This document shows, piece after piece, positions 1-10,400 of a stretch of DNA of 64,000 bases (its first letter is position 1; each line of letters starts with the position of its first letter). The stretch comes from Daedaleopsis sinensis (lineage: Eukaryota > Basidiomycota > Agaricomycetes > Polyporales > Polyporaceae), in the NCBI GenBank assembly GCA_033807695.1, contig CM066300.1, positions 1,860,001 to 1,924,000 of the forward strand, written 5' to 3'. The position numbers were made by a program, and so were the translations under genes. The notes beneath the pieces were generated by a model that was not told where the DNA came from, ran no database searches, and saw nothing but the letters and a program-made list of their open reading frames with translations.

Positions 1-1040
1 ACCTGGGCACTTTGCGCTGCTTCTAGGCTCGCATCCGATGCGCTAGGGCCCGGGGGAACCTCCTCGTCTTCGAAGAGCTGGACAAGGTATGCCCGCCCAT
101 CGGATGTGATCCAAGTTTCGAACCCTGTCTGCCGGTGAAATGATATCTCACAGACAGTGACTGGAGAGACACTGAGCGGGCCTTCAGCAGAGATTCGAAG
201 CGAGGGCGTACCATCCGCGTCCACGAGCCAAGGGAACTCCTCATCGTTGATGACCCAGGTATCGTAGTCTCCCCTCGCGTTCTCTCCTTCCCCATGTACG
301 TCAGGCCAAGGGACTCTTTGTATTGAAGGGGGAGTTCTGGTTGAGAACACGATAGAGTCCTTCCGCGGAGACACGCTGCAGGGTGTAGCCTCAGCAAGAG
401 CGACACAGTGTACTTGTGGCTGAAGCGGTCGCACACCTCAAGAGCGCACCCTCTATGCGTATCACGCCCTCCAGTCGCAGACTGAACGACTGGAACGGCA
501 ACGCCTCCCCGGCTCCAGGCAGAAAATGTCTAGCGGCGTTGGGCGCAATAGGTGGGGATTGGAACGGGATCTCATCCGCGTTGTACTCGAGCGTAACGAG
601 GACGAGGAACGACTCCGTTGTCTATCCGGCCGTCCGTCCGCCACATTCAGCCCGCTGCGCGCATCATTCGCATGGAGCTGCACGACGCACCTGTATGACT
701 ATCCGCTGCCCGTCCGGCGACCAGTGCAGGTGCAGATTTGCCCCGTGCTCCTGCACAGACGTCGGTGTGCGCGAGAGGTGCGCCAGGACCGCGGACGGCT
801 GCGTTCATCGGGCGCGGGTCCGAGTCAGCACAGGGTCGACAGCAGCATGCATCGAGCTCGGGACGCGCGCACGAGCACGAGGTGACGTACCCGAACGCGC
901 CAGAGCGACAGCCCGCTCTTGGTGACGGCTGCGAAGACGGTCTTCCGCGGGCTTGGGACTATCGAGAGCACTAGCTCGCTCGGGAGGGGCAGGGCAGGGG
1001 CACTGGAGAGCTGCCTGGCGGCGGAGGTAGGGAAGTACAT
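1..1040 (-). CDS. RIC1: RIC1, Rab6/Ypt6 guanine-nucleotide exchange factor subunit (5' part, runs off left edge)
   Basis: RIC1 with Rgp1 activates the Golgi Rab GTPase Ypt6/Rab6 for retrograde traffic to the trans-Golgi; the N-terminal half of the family is a beta-propeller. The start MYFPTSAARQL, followed by the block SLWRVRPSAVLAHLSRTP and then HWSPDGQRIVIQ, follows the family N-terminus (MYF..GWP..L, then S.W..RPSVL, then W.PDG..I..Q). I join four exons: about 1040-891, a second ending at IVIQ, a third beginning SFLVLVTLEYNADEIPFQ near 610-450, and a fourth beginning SVSPRKDSIVF near 380 that stays open to base 1. All junctions are GT-AG, and the last intron is needed to skip an in-frame stop. 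About 300 residues are visible; the C-terminal alpha-solenoid lies beyond the edge. The next gene upstream is UPS1 on the same strand. Confidence 0.8.
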
Positions 1041-1443
1041 GGTTATGCAGCAGACGGGGGCGGTTGGGGATGTCGTGACAGTCGCTCGCGTCTGGGAAGC
1101 AATGTCATGAGGTGTGGAATAGAGATGCGTATAGCAAAGCCCATCCTCGGGTTACGGCGATCATCCGCACACGCACAGAGAATTGTATGTAAGGTCTCGC
1201 TTACGGTTCTCCGGCTATTCAAGCTTTCGTCACACGCGACAGTGAAGGGGGGAAAGAGGCAGAAATGCAATTGACGATGTGAGCAATAAGAGCTACTGAC
1301 TACTTGGCTATGACTAGAGATACAATGATGGTACAGGGGAGCGAACACGCACAACCGACGATGGAGAGACAGGACTGAGCTGGGGAAATGAGACACAACT
1401 CCGATGCAAAGACTCAAAACGTACGCTAAAGCACTATCCAACC
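1041..1443. other. intergenic between RIC1 start and UPS1 stop
   Basis: About 400 bases separating two minus-strand genes. They must hold the 3' end of the UPS1 transcript and the RIC1 promoter. A long open frame crosses the stretch on the minus strand, but its protein is Arg/Ser/Cys-rich without family features, so I do not call a gene. I see no TATA box or RNA gene. Confidence 0.5.
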
Positions 1444-2301
1444 TCAACCGGATCGAAGCCACGATTTCCACCTCGACCAAGCCCCTCCTCTTGCAGGAGA
1501 AGCAGGCGCAGCGTGTTCCCTGCTCTCGGTGTTCGCAGGTACCTCGTGATGCGCGGGAGCTTTGGCCTCCGAACCGGCGATGGTGTGGTGGGAAGCGAGG
1601 AAGGAGCTCGAACCACCGAGAGTCATGGGCTGCATACGAGACTGGCGAATGAGGTTGAGGATTATGGAGAAGCCCTCGCGCGACTGCAAGCAGGATAAGA
1701 ACATGCATCTCTGGAGCAGACTGTGGAACGTACCCGCTGCAAATTCGCCTTGAACTTCGCTAGTCCATAGTTCTCGATCTTCTTGGTGAGGCCCCATCCA
1801 AAGCCAGACAAGAACATCGCCTCCGTGGTCTGTAGGGTTTTCCTGACGTGACCTTTTAGCACCGATACCCAAATTCTAGCCCGCATACGTGACGTACCCC
1901 TCTTCCGTCTGGCGGATGTGGATGTGCTCTTCGACGCGCATGACTTTCACATGGTCGAGGTTTTTCGTCGTGCACTTCATCACTTTCCCGAGTGGGTCGA
2001 CCTCGCTCTCCTCAACCACCCAAGACTCCGCCCTCGACATCATCCCCTTCGGTGCCCACCTCGGAAGCGAACCGGTCTTGAGGATGAGACGGGTCGTCCG
2101 GAGCGAGCCCGAGGGCATAACCTCACGCGAAATGACGTCGCATGAGAGGATGTGTGTCGAGTAGGGGTTTGGGTACCGGAGTAGGTAGGCAAGAGAGACA
2201 ATAGACCAGGGATCGCTGCAGAGCGCGGTCAGGATGCGTTGGCGAGGGGCGTGGAAATGGCCAACTCACTCGTACAAGAAGGACTGGGTGTAGAACCTCA
2301 T
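1444..2301 (-). CDS. UPS1: PRELI/MSF1 domain protein, Ups1-like intermembrane-space lipid-transfer protein
   Basis: Ups1/PRELI proteins bind Mdm35 in the mitochondrial intermembrane space and carry phosphatidic acid from outer to inner membrane for cardiolipin synthesis. The joined protein starts MRFYTQSFLYDDPWSIVSLA, followed by YLLRYPNPYSTHILSCDVI, the usual PRELI N-terminus. Further on come LRTTRLILKTGSLPRWAPKG, WVVEESEVDP and, after an intron, FLSGFGWGLTKKIENYGLAK followed by REGFSIILNLIRQSRM. Four exons: the first is short and ends after LY, with introns of about 60 nt. The product is about 225 residues, slightly longer than yeast Ups1 (175), because of a low-complexity tail after RMQPM. 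There is no cleavable presequence, which is normal for the family. Ups1 rather than Ups2 is inferred from the RRTTRL/PRWAPKG and GFGWGLT blocks; the Ups2-type paralogue is at 26637-27359. Confidence 0.88.
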
Positions 2302-2433
2302 TGCAAACGATCCCGGCTTGAGTGTTCAGTGGGTATGTGCAGCTTGATTACTGGCCTCGAGAATAACGGGGAACGAGAGTAAAGTAGCAGAGGGCGAAAG
2401 GAGATGAAGGGAGCGGATGAGAACGACGGCTCT

Positions 2434-2785
2434 CTAGACAGGGCTCGCCTTTCGCAGTGGGTTCCACACGTGATAGCGCCGGTGCCCAGGCTTCGACTTC
2501 TTTCCCCGCATTTCCTTATCCGGCTCTAAACAGACTCCATCGACTATGCTCGATCCGTCTGGCCCGACTAGAGTAGAGTCTAGTATCCGCACAGGCTTCA
2601 TGACAATCACATACAGCGCACTCATCGAAGTACTCATCGACGGATCCCTCCTGCATCCCTCAGTCATTTTCCAGAGCCCAGTTACATGCCGGAAGATGCC
2701 GGAGTATCCAAGCGGACGCGTCACACTGGTGGCAAGCCGGCGCGGTGGACGGCTCGCTCTGTAAGGCTATCCAGATTCGGACCGT
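2434..2785 (-). CDS. doubtful small hypothetical ORF
   Basis: A frame of about 110 codons is open on the minus strand between UPS1 and the metallo-hydrolase. It contains VTRPLGYSGIFRHVTGLWKM and ends RRYHVWNPLRKASPV before a TAG. There is no ATG at its open start; the first in-frame ATG gives MTEGCRRDPS and about 76 residues. A possible acceptor (TTACAG) near 2765 would allow a short upstream exon, for example beginning with the ATG near 2803 in another frame. The Arg-rich N-terminal part would suit a mitochondrial protein, but I recognise no family. It may simply be the UPS1 promoter region and hydrolase 3' UTR. Confidence 0.25.
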
Positions 2786-2927
2786 AAACAAATACTGATG
2801 ACATAGACGATAAGGCGCAGCTAGTAATTACTACTACATACATGTACGAGAATTAGGAACATGGCTGGGATCTAGCTAGATTGATACATAAGGAGAGATA
2901 GTCTAGAAGCTGTTACCATTTACACGG

Positions 2928-4485
2928 TCAATGAATGTACTCCGAGTCCCGCGTGCGCCCCTCCGTCACGAAGATGCGGAGTCCGTCATATCCCGGACGT
3001 ACGTATATGGGTTCCTCGTTCAAGTCCAGGGTGCTCAGACCTCTCTTCACGGTGTCTGTGAGCTCCCCAGGAGGTGGGTGTCGCCCACCGACAGCCTTGA
3101 GCATCGTCTCGTACTCGTCGTGTGCCACGCTGTGGCTGAAGCCGACGAGGTAGGTCTTCTGCGCGTTGATCAGCCGAGCGTAGTCCACCGACTGTCTGAG
3201 GCTCAGATGTGACCGATGGGAGTCCAACGAGAGGCAGTCGAGTACGAGAACCGGGAGTTGATACGGAGGAGGATGAGAGGACCGAAGGAAGTCCAGGATG
3301 TGGTCGGGGATCCTGGATGCATCGGAGATGTATGTCACGGAGTCTTGCAGCGTAAACCCAAAGCAGAGAAACTCCTCCTTCTGGTTCGGGGGCGTTGCGA
3401 TGCCGGTGGTCACAGGCGAACCAGGCAAACCCGATGCGAAAGGACTCTCGGTCTCCATTAGAGCGGCCGTCTCGGTGGGAACGAATGAATCGGGCTTGGG
3501 CGGTTTCGCACCGCAGAAGCCGTGAGGAACTGAGGAGAATCCCGAGAACGTCAGACAAACTCTAGATGCTGGGGTCTAAAGGCACACGCACCTGCGAACG
3601 GTTTAACGCGGATGCCGGTATCTCCAATCTCGAAAGGTACACGATCGCTGACCCAGGGGTGCCACCTGAACTCGGGTACCTGTACATGCTGCAGTGAGTC
3701 CATGCATCGGATTTTTCGCGCCAAGGACTCACGTCGCCTCCGCCCGTTGCGAACTCCTTCTGGACAAGGTATGGGAACGCGATCTTAACCGCCTCAAATG
3801 TGTCTTGCGACAGATAGACGTCGACATGAGGCTGGACGGCACCGTGAAGCGTCCAACCTAAGCATGCATGAGTTAGTGCGCGATCCCTAGCACTAACGGC
3901 CAATCGCCATGCGATCGCCGAGATGCGACTATCTCAAACAAGCTCACCTCGTAGGTCATCCAAGCCGTTCATCGCTGAGCAGATCGGCAACTAGTGAGCG
4001 AGCTATTCGCGGCAGTAGAACGGACATCCTACCATCCGCATGGCCGTGGGTAATGAGTACGGCATCTATGCGTCGGAGGCCATACTTCGGGAACCACTCC
4101 ACGGCAGACTGCAGGAAGCTTTTCCCGACGTCGATCACTATGGTTCTGCGAGAAGAGCGGGGAGTCAGCACATCGCGTTTGGCTCGCACATTGCTCGGAG
4201 GACGCACCTGTAGTCGCCGTCGCTGTCTCGGATCCTGGCTACAGCGGAGGTATTGCCCTATCGCATCGATCCGTTATTTGATGGGTTCACGAAGGAAAGT
4301 CACAGGCAACACACCCGCTTATTCTTCCGACCCTCAGGCGTGAGGGTGGAGAGGCACGCCCTGCAAGGCTTCGCATCCGGAGGACGAGTCAGACAGTCGA
4401 CGTGGGGGAGCGTGGACGAGGTGCCGGTGCCGAGGAGGATGAACTCGACGTCTCCTCCGACAGAGAGCGTATCGATGGAACCCAT
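2928..4485 (-). CDS. metallo-beta-lactamase fold hydrolase, PhnP/lipoate-hydrolase-like
   Basis: A metal-dependent hydrolase of the beta-lactamase fold. Exon 1 has MGSIDTLSVGGDVEFILLGT, then GTSSTLPHVDCL and a C-x-x-C pair (PCRAC), like PhnP and its fungal relatives. The next exons give TIVIDVGKSFLQSAVEWFPK and the metal-binding motif VLITHGHADAMNGLDDLRGW (H-x-H-x-D), split by an intron after the Asp. Later come LVQKEFATGGGD, VPEFRWHPWVSDRV, VPHGF and the C-terminal LVGFSHSVAHDEYE carrying a further His. I count about six exons and roughly 400 residues. The substrate is unknown: PhnP acts on cyclic phosphodiesters, but I would not extend that here. The stop is TGA at 2928 and the start is the first ATG of the family N-terminus. 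DRG2 lies upstream on the same strand. Confidence 0.78.
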
Positions 4486-5110
4486 GGTGAGGAGTGTCGA
4501 GGGGAGGGGGAGGGGAGGGAGATGTGTTGCTTGCAGATGGTAAGAATGGCGAGCTTATATGTCGGATGTCGGAAGAGAGGAAGATGTCAGCCTATGGGCG
4601 AAAAAGGCGGTGATCTCATTTTATCCCAGAAGGACTGCACGTGCAGAGAGCGCTGTGTGAGATTTTTTCCAGAGTAAAGTAACGATTGCGGCCGCCAGCA
4701 TGAGTGAGGTGGTGATAACTACAGCAGCGGGCGGTGTGGCCTGAGTGTGCCAACACTCCGAGGACTCTAGCGCATCCGCCAGAAGCCGCCAGATCCGCCC
4801 CAGCGGCTAACGCTGACATAAGCGCCTAACACGCCACCACGTGGTTACCGCCCTAATCGAGATCGATCCATCGTGCCGCACACTGCCGCTCAGGTGCCCT
4901 GCCCTGGCCCTGCCCCTCACCTCCGTCTTCCATCGGCTGCTCACAACCGCAACGGGGACCAAAACACACTTTCGTCCGATGCTGTGTATTCGTCGCCTAG
5001 TATAATACATTCGCATACTAACCTCCTTCGTCCTCCGGCCTTACCGGCCGTTACCGTGGACGCTGTTGCTAATGCAGGGTCCGGACCGTACACGACCCGC
5101 ATCCTGCATC
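4486..5110. other. intergenic between hydrolase start and DRG2 stop
   Basis: About 625 bases holding the DRG2 3' UTR and the hydrolase promoter. A purine-rich run (aggggagggggagg) lies at 4499-4520, just upstream of the hydrolase ATG, so it is pyrimidine-rich on the transcribed sense. Short open frames on both strands have no family features. Confidence 0.5.
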
Positions 5111-7223
5111 TCACTTCGTGAAGACTGTCAAAGCCCGGCCGTTAGTCACTCTTAGGCACCTGCAGGGACACCGAGAGCCCGACGGATACGCACTTGATAC
5201 GACATCGTCGTCGGCTACATGATGGTTTAGTCCGACCTTCTGGGCATGTGGGCTGAACTTCGACGACTTGCCCTAGCCCCGCCGTCAGCATTCATTCATT
5301 CCCACCAGCTTCTCACGCGCTTACCCTGACGAGGCACTCGTCAGCAGGGGGCATCACAGGAGATAAAGGCGTCTTGTAACTCACCAGACTAGTGCGTACC
5401 GGAAGTTGGCCGCCAGAGACCGATGGATTCCATTACAAACGCCCTGTGTGCTCAGCAATCAGATACGCCCATTCGGACTTCTCAGGCAACTCTGCAACGC
5501 ACCTCAACATTCGCCCCTGTACGCAAGCAGATAGGGTCCGCAAGATCGGGATGTGCGCCTCGTTTCTTCGTGTACACCTTCACAAGGCCAAGCTCCGCCC
5601 AAATCCGTTCAATCAGGTAGTCCAAGCTAAAATCGTCCAAGTTGCCTCCGTTAGCACCGGTCTTCCAAATCATCGAGTTGCCAAGCTGTACTTTAGACCA
5701 AGTTCGCAACTGATGACCACCGTATGGTCTTCCCGAGCAAGCTTGTCCACTTGCTCGAGGCTGATGGCGTCAACTTTGTTGTAGACGTCTGCATGCGGTA
5801 ATCTTAGTGCTATTCCGCAGCCAGGGTCCGGGTGGCTTACATAGGCATGGCATATATTTGCGTGTTCCTGCGGGCCGTGATATACGTGATTATGGTCAGT
5901 ATCGTGTTAAATCACATACGAAAATTAGGGGACTACCTATTAAGACATCTATAAACTCATCGGTTGTGATCTGAACCGGTGTCAAGTCGAGGAAACATGG
6001 AGAACGAGGACAGAACCTACGTCTTCCCGGATCATTACGTCGCAATTATGCAGTTTGTCTGTACCCCAGACGATGGTCAGTCTTGAACCGCATGGTCATC
6101 TTCAAGGGTCTACCCACAGCTAGCTAGAATGGACCGAATAGTCTTCTCATCTGTCTTCGTCAACGCCACTGTCTTGTTGAGCTAGACATCTATGAATACA
6201 AACATCAAAGGCCCTCAAGCGGAGCTCTCACCGTAATCTGCGCAACGCAAGGTGGGGATAAATCAAGGGACGCAATTACGGCAGGAGGCGCAGTACTCAC
6301 ACCTCCGGTTGTTTTACGCTTGAACACGACATCCGGCTTCTTCTTGTTCAGTCGAATGCCGACGGCATCCAGCTCGATCTCTAGCAGGCGCCGCTGTTCC
6401 TCGGACTTGGTTGCGTCCAGCATGATGAGGATGAGATCGGCAGTTTTGGCAGTAGCCACGACCTGTCTGCCGCGTCCACGTCCTTGGCTGGCACCTTCCA
6501 CGATCCCAGGCAGATCCAAGAGTTGTATACGAGCGCCCTCGTATTCAATGACCCCAGGAATAGCCTGACAGGCAGTGACAACATGAGGCACGGAGAACGT
6601 AAGACACCTGTGGCGGACTTACGGTGAGGGTGGTGAACTCATACGCCGCGGTTTCGGACACCGTGTGTGTGCACTTGCTGAGAAGAGTCGACTAACGCGG
6701 CGGAGTTGGAGGACGTCAGATTCTCGTCACACTTTCGCCACCGGCGTAGGTAACACCGACCTTGCCCACAGACGGGAAGCCAATTAGTGCCACCCTAGCG
6801 TCGCCGGATTTCTGCACATCAAAACCGGTCCCACCTCCGCTAGACTTGGAGGTCGGCTCGAGCAGTTGCGCGCGATACCGCGCGAGTTTGGCTTTGAGGA
6901 GACCAAGATGGTACTCTGTCGCCTACTTCGCTGCGTGGTGAATGGATCGGTGGAGACAAAACGCGGATGCTCTTACCTTATTTTTCTGCGCTACGAGGTT
7001 CACGCATGTGCATGAGCATTAGTTGGCACGACACAGGCATGGAAACGCTCACTCCTCGCCATCTCCTCTAAGTTTGACGTCCATGTCAGCTAAGGTGAGC
7101 AAGCAGGGAGCAGGGCCGCTAAACGCACCCTCGATCTCCTTGATCTATGAAGTAGCCCATCAGCCACAGTTCATGAGTCAAATCTCTCTGCAGGTTCCAG
7201 CTTACCTTCTCTATGATACCCAT
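5111..7223 (-). CDS. RBG2: DRG2/Rbg2, developmentally regulated OBG-class GTPase (17 exons)
   Basis: DRG/Rbg proteins are translation-associated GTPases; yeast Rbg2 works with Gir2 and promotes elongation under stress. Read exon by exon the gene is intact: MGIIEK / IKEIE / EEMART / QKNK / [20 protein letters not shown] with the P-loop IGFPSVGK, then [39 protein letters not shown] (G3), [70 protein letters not shown] (G4 NKVD), [60 protein letters not shown] and the C-terminal VSIFTK stop. DRG2 rather than DRG1 is shown by GIRLNKKKP and YTKKRG. I count 17 exons over 2.1 kb for about 370 residues, including one apparent 6-nt exon (Ile-Thr) near 6235. It is head-to-head with the MAPKKK, 252 bases from start codon to start codon. 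Confidence 0.9.
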
Positions 7224-7394
7224 GTTGATCTACGTCTTTGCAGCGCTAGCTGGTTTAGATGTCTGTTCTGTAGCAGGAAGATATGTAACGTGCTTGCGAC
7301 CTGGGTCGCAGTGGGAAGCGTGAAAGTAGAGGAGTAGACGCGTAGGCGCCTGTCATCGGGCTCGCGGCAAGGAGCGGGCCATCCAGCCTTCCGA

Positions 7395-7484
7395 ATGCCA
7401 GGGGCCAAGTGCATCATCCTCTCCGTTACCCAAAGGCCGCGCTCGCCCCCTTCCTCCCCTCTCATCCTCTCCCAATGCCTATGA
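7395..7484 (+). promoter_or_regulatory. upstream ORF overlapping the MAPKKK start codon
   Basis: An ATG at 7395 opens a 29-codon frame (MPGAKCIILSV at its start) that ends at TGA 7482-7484. This frame is shifted relative to the kinase and overlaps its first two ATGs (7475 and 7481). If transcription starts upstream of 7395, ribosomes that read this frame pass the kinase start, so it would reduce kinase translation. The transcript start is not known; only 171 bases separate the DRG2 start from this ATG. Confidence 0.45.
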
Positions 7485-10400
7485 AACGACATCAACCGAC
7501 TCTCTTCACTCATCCAGAACATGACGCCGACGACGCTGACGACGAGTCCTGGCAAACCGCCTCACGTCCGCACCAATATCCCGGCGGACCCGGCGTGCTC
7601 TCGGGGGGCAGCGTGAAGAGCCGAACCAAGGCGAGACAAAGAAACGCGTTCTCCCCAAACACCCCCAGCTCGAATGTAGCGTCGACTTCTGCCGCTACTC
7701 TTCCCCCGCAACCGCGTTCAAATTATACCAACATCTATAATCAGTTCGTTCGCCGTTACCGCCCGGGACTCCAAGACGACGATCCGCGCAATGATCCAGA
7801 GACGCATTACTACCAGCGCGGATTCGGGCTGCTACTCGACGGCGCCGAAAGCGACGACGAGGATGTGCGAGGGATCTCGGGAATGGGGGAGACACACGAC
7901 AGAATATCGTCCATGATCCTCGACGTCGAACCTATCGAGCCGCAGACCATCGAGGAGCGGGAGCGGTTGGAGTGGCAGACCATGCTCGCGTCTGTTCTCG
8001 CCGGCGACGTCCTCAAGGCGGAGAGCACTCGAATCGCCGTCGCCCTGAATTCTTCTTCGGAAGAGGAAAATAATCCACGCGCGGGCATCTGGCTCGAGAT
8101 TCGCGCGCGCTTCCACGGACGGACGGTCGAGGAGGAGCGGAGGAAACTGGATGAGCGGCGACTACGCACAGTCGACTCGGTCATCAAGCAGATCATGGAG
8201 TTCCGCGTGCAGGAGCCTCCTGAGGGCTCGTCCGAGAACCGCGAGACGTACGCGCTGCAACAAGTCAATGGCGTCCTCCGCCGTCTAGAGATCGCACATT
8301 CCCTATATCCCAGCCTGCGCGCGTTCTACTTGGACTATCCCGCTGCGACGGACATCGAGTTCCAGTCTCGATGCGATACCTTGAATACCTGGTCTACCGT
8401 GCTCACGTCCCTCCGCCAACTGCTCAGTACTCTGCGCAAGTGGATGGGGAGCGAGGACATCGATGTCAAAACACCGTCGCAACCTCCAACAACTAGCACG
8501 ACGAACGGCGAAGCTGCGAAAAGCACTGGCACCACCTTTGTTGAGCGGTTACTGAAGGAGGAGAGCGTTCAGCGTCAGTTCGAGAAAGGGTCCATGACCA
8601 CCATACATGCGCTGGTCGGAACTACTCGCGACGCTCACGTCAACCTTGCGCCTATGTTCAGGAAGATGAACCTACCTTCGTTTGAGCAAGAACTGGTGCC
8701 TCCCGTCTCTTTCCTGACTGACCTCGCGCAGGCGGTGTTACGCGTCCGGTTAGCATATGCCCAGAACCTCAAGAACCCTGATGTTCTTATCATTGACCAG
8801 ATGACGGACGATTTGAAGGTCAAGATTGGATTCGCTTGCACGCTGAAGAGACAGTACGAGGCGTTCTTGGTGCCTGACCCCGGCGGCAACTGGAACCTCC
8901 CTCCATGCATTAGCGCTGATTACGACGCTACTATCCTCGAGTCCCTTACATTCTTCTTTAGGCTGATTCACTGGAAGCTGAAGAGTGGCACGAAAGGCAT
9001 CCATTTCAAGGAGACAGATATCATTGAAGCACAATGGGCGACGTTCAGCGACGTCAGCCTGACTATTCCCGGAGGTGCTTCACTCGTCGCCGAACAGCTC
9101 TGGTATGCATTTACTAGCTATCATGAACTGACAAACGTTCTAATCTTGACCGCAGCGCGCTCACCAACAAGCTCATCGTCCGAGTCACGAATTACTTTGA
9201 GACATCCATTCACGTCCCCGGGATGGCCGATGGTCCTGTCTCCGCGGCGATGTCAGAACGCGTCCGGAAGACAATTCGCGCGAACGGTCTGAACGGTTCC
9301 GCGGTCAAGTCGTCGCTAGGCGCCAACACTCTTCCTCCTGTCGGGACCGGTGTTCCAAAAGAACGCCTCGTCGGTTGGTACTCCAAGGTACTCGATGGCG
9401 TTAAGCAGCGGTCACGTAAGTTGCAGCGGTTGGCTCGGTATGTTAGATGCATTCCTGGGAGATTTTTGCATGCACTGAAGCAAGCGTTGATCGTTAGTGT
9501 CCTCTCAACTCGCTTCAGCGACTCGGCCGAATATGACCTCGAGGACGTAAACATCGACCTCTTCATCGCTACCTTAGTCGAATCGGACCACTTCCTTGTA
9601 TACACACAGAGCTTTGAGGAGGACGGTACCTATATCGTTGCGCCGCCTTCGCTCCGCGACCATCCGGACCTCATTCGGAGGATATTGGTCGACGCATTCT
9701 ATGTGAATGAGATTGACGATAGCAGCTGGCTCATGGAGACTGGGGATCAGATACCCGAAGAGGACGAGAATGCCGCCTATCTGCTAGTCCTCTCGCCGCG
9801 CACACGCTTCCTCTGGAATGGGCTGGTGCTCATGCTGCAGATATCGAAGATTGACCTGCACCTCGACGACAACCGTGTTCGCCTCATCGCAGATGGATCG
9901 CAGCATCGCCTGGCGGCCGCCAAAAGACAGTTCGGCGAGCTATTCGAACCTGACGTGGACGAGGACGGGGAACCCATCGAGCCCGCCCTACCTCCGTTGA
10001 CGTGCATAGTGGAGCAGCAGGCACACTTGCCCTCCGTTAACCGCGAGCTGCGCAAGATAGCTCGGGCCACGAACCGCCTAGCGGAGTCGATCGTGGACTC
10101 CGTTCACTTCGTACGGAAGACCGTCCGGGACACGACTAACTATCAGGAACTCCTCGAGAACTGGTACATGTTCGCGTCCGACCACGGAATCCACGTGCAT
10201 AGGTACATGGACAGGCAGACGTTGCTCAAGTACAACCAGTCGCTCATTACGCTCGCGATCTCGTGGGTGTCCTTCATCTGCGACGATTGCGACCCGAACG
10301 ACCGAAAGACGTTCCGATGGGCGGTCACGTCCCTCGAGTTTGCTCTACACAGGACACGCCGGAACAATATCCTCCAACTCCCCGAGGACCAGTTCGAGCT

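Noticed and set aside
1043..1708. 221-codon minus-strand frame
   Set aside because: Overlaps the last UPS1 exons in another frame and extends into intergenic sequence; no family features.
5111..7223. DRG2 as a decayed pseudogene
   Set aside because: The long frames look broken, but reading every short GT-AG intron restores the whole family sequence to its C-terminal VSIFTK and stop.
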